Source of the DNA: JAKEGN01 sp964465665
GTDB taxonomy: Bacteria > Pseudomonadota > Gammaproteobacteria > Steroidobacterales > Woeseiaceae
Direction: 5' to 3'
Length of the DNA: 64,000 nucleotides
Assembly (NCBI GenBank): GCA_964465665.1
Contig: CAYXKM010000285.1
Location: 1 to 64,000 of the forward strand
Positions 1 through 8,142 of the stretch are shown here, piece by piece (position 1 is the stretch's first letter; each line of letters starts with the position of its first letter). The position numbers and the translations under genes were made by a program. The notes beneath the pieces were generated by a model that saw only the letters and a program-made list of their open reading frames with translations, was not told the DNA's origin and made no database searches.

Positions 1-97
1 GGACCTGTCGGATGCATCGCCGGATGAACCGTTGCCCGCGGAAGTAGCGGCGGGCAAGGAACCGTTCCTCGTCGTCGGGGCGCTTGCAGGGGGTTAG
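1..97 (+). CDS. C-terminal end of an unidentified protein (partial)
   Basis: Reading from base 2, an open frame runs in from the left edge and stops with TAG at 95-97. About 31 residues are visible; they are acidic and proline-rich, then end in a hydrophobic Gly/Ala/Val tail (FLVVGALAGG). Nothing in so short a piece identifies a family. It lies on the same strand as the DMT transporter that starts 81 bases later. Confidence 0.45.
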   Translation, partial: DLSDASPDEPLPAEVAAGKEPFLVVGALAGG

Positions 98-178
98 GCT
101 CCCGATGCTGCGATGCATTCACCCCGGCGCGCAACGTACGATTTTGCAATTCCCGATATGCATGACTCCAGCCGGTAA

Positions 179-1036
179 ATGACCTGGCGTGACCGGGTCG
201 AACTGATTCTGCTTGGCGCTATCTGGGGTGCCTCGTTCCTGTTCATGCGTGTCGCAGCACCCGAATTCGGTCCATTTGCTCTCGTCGAACTGCGGGTCGG
301 AATCGCGGCGCTGTTCCTGTTGGCCATACTGCTTTGGCGTCGCGGCATTCGGAAACTTCTGCCGCTGGTGTTGCCATTGACAATAGTCGGTATTGCAAGC
401 TCTGCTCTGCCGTTCGTACTTTTTGCCTATGCGACGCTTTCGATCAGTGCCGGAACCGCGGCGGTGCTGAACGCAACCGCGCCGTTATTCGCCGCGCTCG
501 TCGGTTATGTCTGGCTTCATGACAAATTGCGCCCGTTGCAATGTGCCGGTCTTGCCGTTGGCTTTGCCGGTGTCGTTCTGCTCGTATGGGACAGGATGTC
601 AGTCAACGTCGAAGGAGCGGTTGCCGCGGCGGCCGCCTGCCTGGTGGCGACACTTTCCTATGGCGTGGCCGTTAATTTCACCAAGAAGAAGCTCGCCGGT
701 GTGCCGGCACTGGTCAACGCAACCGGCTCGCAGATCGCCGCGTCCCTGCTGCTGCTGCCGCTGGCCGCAGTGTACTGGCCGGTAAAGGTGCCGGGTGCAG
801 CAAGCTGGTACAGCGCGGTCGCACTCGGTGTCGTGTGCACCGGCATCGCGTTCGTACTGTATTTCCGCCTGATTGCACGCATCGGTCCGTCAAAGGCGAT
901 AACGGTAACGTACCTTGTGCCGGTATTCGGCATGTTGTGGGGACTCATTTTTCTGCACGAGCCAATCAGTGCCGGCATGGTCGCCGCGTGTCTGGTCGTG
1001 TTCGTCGGGATTGCGCTGGCCACCGGCAAGCGTTGA
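179..1036 (+). CDS. EamA/DMT-family inner-membrane transporter
   Basis: The 285-residue protein is almost entirely hydrophobic, with about ten predicted membrane helices in two repeated halves of five, the layout of the drug/metabolite transporter superfamily (EamA, RhaT/YdcZ-like). The first helix carries the typical IWGASFLFMR stretch, and the second half ends with a helix followed by a short basic tail. Family members export amino acids, metabolites or drugs; the substrate cannot be read from sequence. The ATG at 179 has only a weak ribosome site but gives a full-length family member. The gene converges on the FMN reductase, 7 bases beyond its stop. Confidence 0.88.
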   Translation: MTWRDRVELILLGAIWGASFLFMRVAAPEFGPFALVELRVGIAALFLLAILLWRRGIRKLLPLVLPLTIVGIASSALPFVLFAYATLSISAGTAAVLNATAPLFAALVGYVWLHDKLRPLQCAGLAVGFAGVVLLVWDRMSVNVEGAVAAAAACLVATLSYGVAVNFTKKKLAGVPALVNATGSQIAASLLLLPLAAVYWPVKVPGAASWYSAVALGVVCTGIAFVLYFRLIARIGPSKAITVTYLVPVFGMLWGLIFLHEPISAGMVAACLVVFVGIALATGKR

Positions 1037-1043
1037 TTCGACT

Positions 1044-1613
1044 TCAGGCTTGACGTCCCGATGTCTCGCCGACAAACCTGCTGAATCCCTGCAGGAATAT
1101 CGCCAGGCGTTTGCGCACGTCCTCGTCCTGCAGATTGCCATTGTCATCGAATACCTGGCCTGCTTTCGACACCATGAGCTTTGCACCGAACCACTGCCGT
1201 GTGCCGAGAGTGCGAAGAACCGGCAACCAGGCATTCTGAGCCAGAATCGTACCGAAACCGCCGGGTGAAGCACCGATGACGGCAATCGGCCTGTTGCCGA
1301 AAACGCGCGGGATATCGCTGGACGGGCGCGACAGCCAGTCGATGGCGTTCTTGAACACACCGGGGATGCCGTTGTTGTACTCGGGGGTCGCAAGCAGCAG
1401 GCCATCGCTCTCGACCACCCGCTGCTTGAGTTCATTCACCGAAGCCGGAATGCCTTCACGCTGCTCCAGGTCACCGTCGTAAAGGGGAATTCCCGCGAGC
1501 GTGACAACATCCAGTTGCACCTCGGCCGGGACCAGCGCCTGCGCCGCCCGCAGCAGTGCCGTGTTGTAGGAGCCGCCGCGCAGGCTGCCCGAGATACCAA
1601 GAATCCTGATCAT
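1044..1613 (-). CDS. NADPH-dependent FMN reductase family protein
   Basis: A flavodoxin-fold quinone/FMN reductase of 189 residues, the usual length for the ChrR/YieF/azoreductase-like group. The N-terminal phosphate-binding loop GISGSLRGGSYN (residues about 6-17) binds FMN phosphate, and TPEYNNGIPGVFKNAIDW (about 76-93) is the second conserved flavin-site signature. Such enzymes use NAD(P)H to reduce FMN, quinones, chromate or nitro compounds in the cytoplasm; the physiological substrate is unknown. A small inverted repeat lies 21 bases upstream of its start codon, so the promoter is either inside or replaced by that element. Confidence 0.88.
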   Translation of the reverse strand: MIRILGISGSLRGGSYNTALLRAAQALVPAEVQLDVVTLAGIPLYDGDLEQREGIPASVNELKQRVVESDGLLLATPEYNNGIPGVFKNAIDWLSRPSSDIPRVFGNRPIAVIGASPGGFGTILAQNAWLPVLRTLGTRQWFGAKLMVSKAGQVFDDNGNLQDEDVRKRLAIFLQGFSRFVGETSGRQA

Positions 1614-1633
1614 CTGCCGACAGCATACGAGAA

Positions 1634-1710
1634 ATGGTGACAGTTACCCCAGTTAATTGCCGGAGCGAAAGTGACGTTTTCGCAATTGATCAGGGTCACT
1701 GTCACCAAAT
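1634..1710. repeat. GTGACAG-type inverted repeat element, copy A
   Basis: A 77-base element whose ends are imperfect inverted repeats: ATGGTGACAGTTACCC on the left and GGGTCACTGTCACCAAAT on the right. A second element with nearly the same ends lies at 5766-5880. The interiors differ, so this looks like a small non-coding mobile or REP-like family, not a terminator. It sits between the start of the FMN reductase and the stop of the cytochrome c gene. Confidence 0.7.
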
Positions 1711-1716
1711 CAGGGA

Positions 1717-2109
1717 TCAGTGTTTGCCTGGATCGAGCTCGACGCCGCGGCGTTCCTTGTACGCATACGCCAGCATGGCGATCATGCGCGGGTCGTCTGC
1801 GGCAAGGTCTTTGCCTTCCAGCGGATTGCGGATGCACCAGTTGATCATTTCCCAAAGTTGCGCCACGCGGCCGATTTGCTTCTGAAATTTCGGATAGGTC
1901 TCCGGATGCGTATTGGCCGCATTCGGGTGGCATTGCGCGCAGGCAACGCCGTTGGTGCCGATCTCCGGGCTGGTCCAGAGCCTCCGTCCTTCCGTTGCAA
2001 CCAGCTCGAACTGTTCCATCCAGCGGGCGGTGTCTTCCTCGGTAAATTCATCCGCAATCGCCGGGCCGGAAAGGCACAACATCAACGTACACAGGGTCAG
2101 GTATTTCAT
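1717..2109 (-). CDS. small periplasmic monohaem c-type cytochrome
   Basis: A 130-residue secreted protein: signal peptide over residues 1-19 (cleavage after AIAD-like residues), then one haem c site CAQCH near residue 56. A later region with NWCIRNPLEGKDL resembles the C-terminal part of SoxA/TsdA-like cytochromes. It is the last gene of the rhodanese / di-haem peroxidase / phosphoesterase operon, 11 bases after the phosphoesterase stop. The ATG at 2109 is preceded by AGGAGAGG and gives a clean signal peptide; the open frame continues upstream but only over the phosphoesterase gene. It probably passes electrons to or from the di-haem peroxidase; the partner is inferred. Confidence 0.82.
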   Translation of the reverse strand: MKYLTLCTLMLCLSGPAIADEFTEEDTARWMEQFELVATEGRRLWTSPEIGTNGVACAQCHPNAANTHPETYPKFQKQIGRVAQLWEMINWCIRNPLEGKDLAADDPRMIAMLAYAYKERRGVELDPGKH

Positions 2110-2120
2110 GCGAGCCTCTC

Positions 2121-3203
2121 CTAGAAATGCTGCTGGGCCGGTATGCGTATTGCCGGGTCCGAGAAACTCGTGTCTTCCGGGTGACCCTTGGCGGTATTGA
2201 ATGCAATCGTCCGATTCGAGTTGTTGTACAAATTGAATTCCAGGTCGACTCTGCCGGTGTGCATGTTCATGAACTGCCAGCCGGTCGCATCGCGTTCGTT
2301 GAAAGGATCCGCGCGGTTCATCGGTACCGTCAGGATCGGCATATGACTTTCGGCCAGTGCATAGCTTTCCGGATACGGCCACGGCCACGCCGTCGACATC
2401 ACCGAAGTGAATGCAATGTTGCCGATCTGGTTGTACTGGATCTGGTGTACATGGCCATAGATGACATTGACCTTGTCGAAAGGCCTTAGCATTGCCTGGA
2501 TGTCGTCGGCTTCCTCGGTCCAGAAATTCCAGCCTTTGTAGATCTTCTGCAAAGGCGAGTGTGAAAAGACCACGATCGGCGTGTCCTTTGAAACCTTCGC
2601 GAGATCCTTTCGCAGCCATTCCATTTGCTTGGCACCTATCATGAACGGCGAGCCGTTCGGATTGTCGAGGCCCGCCATCTCGTTCATGCGGCGCTCGTCC
2701 GATTCCCAGCGATCGAAGGTCCAGTCATCGTACGTAAGAATGCTGTTCAGGGTGATGAAGTGCACGCCCTTGTGGTCCCAGCTGTAGTAATGCTTGCCGT
2801 AGAGCTTGCTCCAGTACTCACCAAGGTCCAGGTAATAGTCGTGCTCGCCCATGACCATGTACGTTTTGTAATTGAGCTTGGCCAGCATCTCTGCGCCGTG
2901 ATCCAGTTCCGGCTTCGAACCGAGCTGTGCCAGGTCGCCACCGAAAACGACGAAATCGGGTTTCGGTTCGAGCAGGTTCGCCTCGGCCACAGCGCGTATC
3001 AGGCCGCGGTCCCAGTTCCGGACAAATTGGTTGCCCTTGATCTGCTGAATGTGCGAATCGGAAATATAGGCGAAGGTGAAATCGGGACCGCCTTCCTTGC
3101 CGTAGGACAGCCGTATCAGGCTGACCGGCAACATTCCGGCGATCACGCCGGACATCGTGGTTCGCAAGAAATCCCTTCGGCTATTCACTTTAATGCTTTT
3201 CAT
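2121..3203 (-). CDS. Tat-exported calcineurin-like metallophosphoesterase
   Basis: A 360-residue phosphoesterase with an N-terminal twin-arginine signal (SRRDFLRTTMSG), so it folds before export to the periplasm. Metallophosphoesterase motifs appear in order: SDSHI near residue 49, GGDL near 87, GEHD near 118, FSHS near 213 and GHVH near 251. The third motif is normally GNHD/E; here the metal-ligand Asn is replaced by Glu, which may alter the second metal site. The ATG overlaps the stop of the upstream peroxidase (ATGA), so the two are translationally coupled. The substrate is unknown; pairing with cytochromes suggests a role outside simple phosphate scavenging. Confidence 0.86.
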   Translation of the reverse strand: MKSIKVNSRRDFLRTTMSGVIAGMLPVSLIRLSYGKEGGPDFTFAYISDSHIQQIKGNQFVRNWDRGLIRAVAEANLLEPKPDFVVFGGDLAQLGSKPELDHGAEMLAKLNYKTYMVMGEHDYYLDLGEYWSKLYGKHYYSWDHKGVHFITLNSILTYDDWTFDRWESDERRMNEMAGLDNPNGSPFMIGAKQMEWLRKDLAKVSKDTPIVVFSHSPLQKIYKGWNFWTEEADDIQAMLRPFDKVNVIYGHVHQIQYNQIGNIAFTSVMSTAWPWPYPESYALAESHMPILTVPMNRADPFNERDATGWQFMNMHTGRVDLEFNLYNNSNRTIAFNTAKGHPEDTSFSDPAIRIPAQQHF

Positions 3204-4345
3204 TGTGTATCTCCCGATACGCCAGAGGCTGCAACCGACTGAGCCTTCAGTGACTGGAACTGCGGGCTGGTAAGCGTTTCCATGAATGCGACCAGGTCGT
3301 CGATCTCCTGTTCTGTAAGATTCAACGGCCGAATCCCGCCACTCAGGAACGGATTGACCGGATCTTCAGGCTTGGTCACACCGCCATTGTTGTAGTGTTC
3401 GACCACTTCGCGCAGCGTCTTCACGCTGCCGTCGTGCATGTACGGTGCGGTCACGTCGATGTTGCGCAACGTTGATGTCTTGAAGGAACCCATGGAGCTG
3501 AACTGGTCGTCGACCGCAAACCGTCCGAGATGCGACGTATCCGCATCCGAGAGCACGGCGACATCGACATCCATTCCGGCATTCTTTGCTACCTGGAAGG
3601 CCCGTGCCAGTTCCGGTACCTTGTCCTGGATGTTGTTGATGCCGATGCCGATGTTGTGAAACAGGTGATCAGTAAAAAGGGCGAAGTCCTGTTCGATCGC
3701 GTGGCACGACACACATCGTCCGTTGCCAAGAAATGTGGCGAATCCGCGTTTGGCCTGCTCGCTGATCGCATCCTGCTCGCCGCCGAAGTACCAGCGATCA
3801 AACGGTGAGTCACCGGAGATCTGCGTGCGTTCGAAGGCAGCGATGGCCCTGGTCACTTCTTTCATCGTGATCGATGTGGCGTCCACACCGAACACATCGC
3901 TGAACGACTTTATGTATGCCCGGTCACTTCGAACGATTGTCAGCAGCGCATCATCGTTCGACATCGCCATTTCCACGGGATTCACGAACGGGTGCATGGA
4001 CTGGTCCTCGAGGTCCGGCGAACGGCCGTCCCAGAACTGGGTCTTGTTGAACGCGGCATTGACGATTGTCGGCGCATTGCGCGTGCCGGTCAGTTTGCTT
4101 ATGCCTTCGGAAACACTCAACGGACTGTCCGTAAACGCCTTCTCTGCCACGTGGCAGGTTGCGCAACTGACCTCGCCTGTGGCACTGAAGCGCACATCGT
4201 TGAACAGCCGGCTGCCCAGTGCAATTTTCTCCGGTGTCTGCGGGTTGTCTGCCGGTATCGGGACTTCCGGCAATCCGAGTGGCGCATCCGCCAGTAGCGG
4301 GGCCGCCAGGATCAGGATGCCCACGGCGATCAATGGTTTATTCAC
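3200..4345 (-). CDS. di-haem cytochrome c peroxidase (CcpA/MauG family)
   Basis: A periplasmic protein of 381 residues with a signal peptide (about 1-19) and two haem c motifs, CATCH (about 60) and CVSCH (about 207), the arrangement of bacterial di-haem peroxidases that reduce H2O2 or, in MauG, oxidise a partner protein. The C-terminal APYMHDGSVKTLREVVEHY segment is the family hallmark around the high-potential haem. I chose the GTG at 4345: it has GGAGGAA upstream, begins the signal peptide, and overlaps the rhodanese stop as GTGA. The gene is coupled to the phosphoesterase downstream by a 4-base overlap. Confidence 0.9.
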   Translation of the reverse strand: MNKPLIAVGILILAAPLLADAPLGLPEVPIPADNPQTPEKIALGSRLFNDVRFSATGEVSCATCHVAEKAFTDSPLSVSEGISKLTGTRNAPTIVNAAFNKTQFWDGRSPDLEDQSMHPFVNPVEMAMSNDDALLTIVRSDRAYIKSFSDVFGVDATSITMKEVTRAIAAFERTQISGDSPFDRWYFGGEQDAISEQAKRGFATFLGNGRCVSCHAIEQDFALFTDHLFHNIGIGINNIQDKVPELARAFQVAKNAGMDVDVAVLSDADTSHLGRFAVDDQFSSMGSFKTSTLRNIDVTAPYMHDGSVKTLREVVEHYNNGGVTKPEDPVNPFLSGGIRPLNLTEQEIDDLVAFMETLTSPQFQSLKAQSVAASGVSGDTQ

Positions 4346-4836
4346 TTTGTTTCCTCCCCGCTTTCTGCGGCGCGGTTGCTGGTCAATACATCTGTGGATT
4401 CCTGCGGCGAAGGTACGCCGCAGTTGAAAACTGCTGCGCCATCGAACCAGACAACCTGGTCGGCCTGCAGAACCTGCACGTCGCTGTAGCCGCGTTCCCG
4501 CAGGCTGAGTTGCAGCGCCGTCGCCCGTTTGCCGGTTCTGCAATAAACCACGATGGGCTCATCCAGGTCCGCCGGCAGGTCGGTGTTCGAATCGATGGGA
4601 GAATCGTGCGGCACGTTGATCGCACCGCTGATGTGCGACGCCTGAAATTCCTCGGCGGATCGGGCATCGAGCAAGGTGAATGTGCTGTTGTCAGCCAGGA
4701 AGGACAGCAACAGCTTCTGCGGGACAGGTGTACGGTTTGCGGTGATTTCATCGGCCAGCGCATCGACGCGCCCTGCAAGCAACGCGGGCAGCATAATCGT
4801 CACAGCAAAGAGCAGACGTCTAATTGCCGGTTTCAC
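4342..4836 (-). CDS. exported rhodanese-like sulfurtransferase domain protein
   Basis: A 164-residue protein with a signal peptide (residues 1 to about 28) followed by a single rhodanese domain. The active-site loop CRTGKRA (near 98-104) holds the expected catalytic Cys; LLDARSAEEF and ISGAINVPH are the other conserved rhodanese segments. It is the first gene of a four-gene operon with a di-haem peroxidase, a phosphoesterase and a cytochrome c, all exported. Periplasmic rhodaneses move sulfane sulfur or bind anions; the acceptor here is not evident. A roughly 220-base non-coding stretch upstream should hold the operon promoter. Confidence 0.86.
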   Translation of the reverse strand: MKPAIRRLLFAVTIMLPALLAGRVDALADEITANRTPVPQKLLLSFLADNSTFTLLDARSAEEFQASHISGAINVPHDSPIDSNTDLPADLDEPIVVYCRTGKRATALQLSLRERGYSDVQVLQADQVVWFDGAAVFNCGVPSPQESTDVLTSNRAAESGEETK

Positions 4837-5057
4837 CAGGCCACCCCTTTAGTCCGAATCGTTAGACTTGTTCTAATTTAGAGTCAGTCTAGAAGGGCTT
4901 ATGTACAATGTCAATTGCGGTAAATACAGTGCGCGGGGCTGGCCCTGACCGTCGTTGCCTTCATCGAGGGCGACAGGTATCTTGATGAGGCAACAACAAT
5001 TTTCCTTCTGTAAATAACAAAAACGACCGCCTGTGTAAGGCCGGTTGGAGGCATGCA

Positions 5058-5765
5058 ATGCAAGCGAGCAGAAAGTCCCGAATCCTTCTTGGCGTGATCG
5101 CCACGGCCGCCATGGCGATGTCTGCCATCGCCAAGGAAGAAATTCCGGAGACGACACCGGAAGGTCTGGTGCTGATGAAGGACAGCAAGGCAAGGCTTGT
5201 TTATGCCAGGCCCGGCGCAACGCTGGACCAGTACACCAAGGTTGCGTTGCTCGATTGCTACGTCGCTTTCAAGAAGAACTGGGAAAGGGATTACAACCGC
5301 GATGCGTCAACGCTTAGCGGCCGCGTAACGACCGAGGACATGGAAAAAATCAAGAAACTCGTCGCTGATGAGTTCAGGACAATATTCACCGAGGAACTGC
5401 AGGAAAAGGGTGGCTACCCGCTGGTCGACGTGGCTGGCGAAGATGTACTGGTTGTAAGGCCGGCAATCCTCAATCTCGACGTCACCGCCCCCGACATCAA
5501 TAACAGCGCGGGCAATCGCCAGTTCGTCACATCGGCAGGCGAGATGACCCTGTTTATGGAGCTGTTCGATTCATCGACCGGCGAAATCATTGCGCGGATC
5601 GTCGATCCGCAGGCAGCCGACAGGGGCGGTTTCGCGACGATGGCCAACAGTGTCACCAACAAGGCGGAAGCAGACCGGATCCTGCGTAAATGGGCTGTCG
5701 CGCTGCGCGGCCATCTCGGTGACCTGGACAAGGCAACGACGGCCGAGGGGGAGGCCGCGAACTAA
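5058..5765 (+). CDS. DUF3313 family exported protein
   Basis: A 235-residue secreted protein with a signal peptide ending near AIAKE (residue 24). The central YTKVALLDCYVAFKKNWERD segment and the later VRPAILNLDVTAPD segment are those of the DUF3313 family, many members of which are lipoproteins of unknown function in proteobacteria. This copy lacks a lipobox and is probably soluble in the periplasm. The gene stands alone between two divergent or convergent operons. Its TAA stop abuts the second GTGACAG repeat element. No function can be assigned. Confidence 0.78.
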   Translation: MQASRKSRILLGVIATAAMAMSAIAKEEIPETTPEGLVLMKDSKARLVYARPGATLDQYTKVALLDCYVAFKKNWERDYNRDASTLSGRVTTEDMEKIKKLVADEFRTIFTEELQEKGGYPLVDVAGEDVLVVRPAILNLDVTAPDINNSAGNRQFVTSAGEMTLFMELFDSSTGEIIARIVDPQAADRGGFATMANSVTNKAEADRILRKWAVALRGHLGDLDKATTAEGEAAN

Positions 5766-5880
5766 TTTGGTGACAGTGACCTTAATTGACTCCGGCTGGT
5801 ACTAGATCCCGAGACTTCTTTACCTTTATATGAACAAGGGTAACTGTCACCAAATTAATAAGGTCACTGTCACTGTCACT
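5766..5880. repeat. GTGACAG-type inverted repeat element, copy B, with a partial extra end
   Basis: TTTGGTGACAGTGACC at 5766-5781 is an imperfect inverted match to GGGTAACTGTCACCAAATT at 5838-5856; a further end-like piece, AAGGTCACTGTCACTGTCACT, follows at 5860-5880. The last few bases hold the stop codon and final codons of the ApbE gene, so the element has been joined to that gene's 3' end. The ends are nearly those of copy A at 1634-1710, about 4 kb away. Confidence 0.7.
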
Positions 5881-6793
5881 TAACTTGGCGCAGGCACCAG
5901 TACTGCACTTTCTGCGCCTCGAGAAACGCCTCGGCGTTCGCGCCGTTCAGCATCGCCAGCGTCGTGAGCATGCCGGCCTGGGTGCAGGTGTCGGCGGCCA
6001 CGGTAACGGATTCGGGCGCGTTCTCGACCGGCCAGCCGGTGAGGGGATTCAGGATGTGGCTGTAGCGAACGCCGTTCTTCAGCAGGAATCGGCGCGAATC
6101 GCCGCTGGTCGCCAGCGCACCCGATCGCAATGAAATCAGTTTCTGCACGGAGCCTTCCCGGCACGGCGCTTCGATACCGACCTGCCAGCCGGCAGGTTGC
6201 CTGACCTCGCCGGTTACGACGAGATCGCCACCGAAGTTGATCAGGCAGGGGCGGGACGTCAGTTGCGTGACCAGGCCGGCCGCCCGGTCCACCGCATACT
6301 CCTTGCCGATCCCTCCGAGGTCAATCTGCATGCCGCGCTGCATGCGTATTCGAGGACGCGCCCAGGACACGCGACGCCAGCCGATGGCAACGAGGACCTG
6401 AGCGATTCTGTCTGCGGTCGGTATCCGGTCACTGCCATCGAATACCCAGACTTTTCGCAGCGCACCCGACGTGATGTCGAACCGGTGTTCACTCAGTTCG
6501 TAAAGTGTTACAGCGAAGTCCAGCAGGTTGGCAGTTTCGTCATCCACTGTGACCGCCTGCCCGTCGCTTTCGTTAATTCTCGCGACGATGTTGCCGGGTC
6601 GATACCGGCTGAACTTGTCTTCGATGCGCCAGGCTTCGGCGGCGACCCGCTGCAACAAGGCATTGGCGAGCGCCTCGTCGTCGGTGTCGATGAGGAGTTC
6701 GCACGGACTGCCCATGGCATGGAACAGCCCCTGGTAGTAGCCTGCTGCGGCACGCCGCAATTCCGGATTGCGGCAAATGCCGGCCTGCTTCAC
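5876..6793 (-). CDS. apbE: FAD:protein FMN transferase (ApbE)
   Basis: ApbE attaches FMN from FAD through a phosphodiester bond to Thr/Ser in the Dxx(S/T)GA(S/T) motif of exported flavoproteins. This 305-residue protein has the family segments: GSPCELLID near the start, RFDITSGALRKVW, QIDLGGIGKEYAVD, NFGGDLVVTG, and near the C-terminus SHILNPLTGWPV. No clear signal peptide is seen. I used the GTG at 6793, with GAGGAC upstream and 13 bases beyond the DUF3570 stop; an ATG at 6862 would extend it into that gene. It ends an operon with TlpA, DUF4266 and DUF3570 genes. Its stop lies inside a repeat element, so the last residues may have been altered. Confidence 0.9.
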   Translation of the reverse strand: MKQAGICRNPELRRAAAGYYQGLFHAMGSPCELLIDTDDEALANALLQRVAAEAWRIEDKFSRYRPGNIVARINESDGQAVTVDDETANLLDFAVTLYELSEHRFDITSGALRKVWVFDGSDRIPTADRIAQVLVAIGWRRVSWARPRIRMQRGMQIDLGGIGKEYAVDRAAGLVTQLTSRPCLINFGGDLVVTGEVRQPAGWQVGIEAPCREGSVQKLISLRSGALATSGDSRRFLLKNGVRYSHILNPLTGWPVENAPESVTVAADTCTQAGMLTTLAMLNGANAEAFLEAQKVQYWCLRQVK

Positions 6794-6806
6794 AGGTCGT
6801 CTGTCC

Positions 6807-8135
6807 TCAGAAGCGATAGCTGAATTGCGCAATAATGGCATCGAGGTCGGGATACAGTTCACGGCCGGCCTGGTTGCCGATAATCTGGTCTGACGGAGCG
6901 GAGCCGTCCTGCATATAGTATTCGAGCCGCACGCTCATCTCGTTGTCCGATCGTGTCTTCCAGCCGTACTTCATACCGACGGTAATCGCATCGAATTCGC
7001 CGAGTCGATAGTCGGACGAGGCAAATTCGAGCGGCGGTGCACCATCGACGAGACTGATGCGGTAGAAATCCGCTGCAGTTTGCGTATACCAGCGTACATG
7101 CGGTTCGAGGTATCGCCGGTCACCGAAAGGCCAGCGATAGCGAGCTTCCAGTGTATGCGAGTCGATCTCCCAATCGTCCGTCATGTAACGGTACGACAGA
7201 TCGAGCACGTTGCCGCTCATGTAGTACTTTGCCTGGCCGTAGATGCTGTGCTTTGTTCGGTCGTCGGGGCGGCTCTCGAAGCGGTACTCGTGCAACGGTC
7301 CGGATTCGCCGGGCGGGAGCGTGCGAACCACCGGATCACCGGTGGTGCCATCTACGAGGCTCAGGAATTTATACGGATCGTTGAGATAACCGCTGGACTG
7401 GCTCAGCGAGTAATTGAACTGGAACAGGAGATCCCGGCTGACGACCTGGGTCAGGCCGAGCACCAGGTCGGCGACGTCCTTGTCCTGGTCACCGATCCGG
7501 TTCGAAAGGTCGCCGACGTCCAGCATGGCCGACAGCGGCACCGGTGCACCCCCTTCCGGTTCAAGGCTGTCCTGCGCGTAGGCAAGTCCGAGCGACAGCG
7601 TCGTGTTTCGCTTGTTGAAATCGCGTGACAGTCCCACATTGGCTCCGAGATGGACGTAGTCGTATTCCTTGGAGGCGCTCAATCCGGCATTGATCGAATA
7701 CAGCCGTGCAAACGGCTGTTGCCAGCCGGCCGTGAGGGCTACGCGCGTATCGAGAAAGCTGTCGTCGAGCGGGATCTCGTTGGCCGCCGTGGTGTAGGTG
7801 GCTTTGCCGGAGGGCCTTGTGAATGTCTGGGGTCCGTCGAACGGCAACGCACCGCTCGGTGTTGCGCCTGTCAGTGAGTCGGCAACAAGTCCGAGTGTCA
7901 GGATCCGATCGTCGACAAACGTGCGGCGCACGAGCAGGTTCAGGCTCAAGTCCTGCACACGGTCGTCGCTCTCGCCATAGTAAAGTAGCGCCGTATTGAA
8001 ATCCCAGCCGGGTTCTTCCTGCGCTTGCACCGGTGAAACTGTCGATGTTCCCAGCAATGAGCAGGCTGCTGTCGCGAGCGACGCGGCGATGGAACGAGTG
8101 CTTTGTTTCGACATTCGATCTGGCTTCGTAGTCAT
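6807..8135 (-). CDS. DUF3570 outer-membrane barrel protein, probable flavinylated electron carrier
   Basis: A 442-residue protein with a signal peptide (to about residue 38, VQAQ) and alternating amphipathic strands ending in a terminal Phe (QFSYRF), typical of an outer-membrane beta-barrel. It matches the DUF3570 family. Residues 86-92 read DSLTGAT, an exact fit to the Dxx(S/T)GA(S/T) motif flavinylated by ApbE; Thr92 would carry FMN. An ApbE gene lies directly downstream. ATG 8135 is preceded by GAGGCGGAG and follows the DUF4266 stop by 7 bases. The family assignment is from recognition of the sequence and the gene order; flavinylation is inference. Confidence 0.85.
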   Translation of the reverse strand: MTTKPDRMSKQSTRSIAASLATAACSLLGTSTVSPVQAQEEPGWDFNTALLYYGESDDRVQDLSLNLLVRRTFVDDRILTLGLVADSLTGATPSGALPFDGPQTFTRPSGKATYTTAANEIPLDDSFLDTRVALTAGWQQPFARLYSINAGLSASKEYDYVHLGANVGLSRDFNKRNTTLSLGLAYAQDSLEPEGGAPVPLSAMLDVGDLSNRIGDQDKDVADLVLGLTQVVSRDLLFQFNYSLSQSSGYLNDPYKFLSLVDGTTGDPVVRTLPPGESGPLHEYRFESRPDDRTKHSIYGQAKYYMSGNVLDLSYRYMTDDWEIDSHTLEARYRWPFGDRRYLEPHVRWYTQTAADFYRISLVDGAPPLEFASSDYRLGEFDAITVGMKYGWKTRSDNEMSVRLEYYMQDGSAPSDQIIGNQAGRELYPDLDAIIAQFSYRF

Positions 8136-8142
8136 CTCCGCC

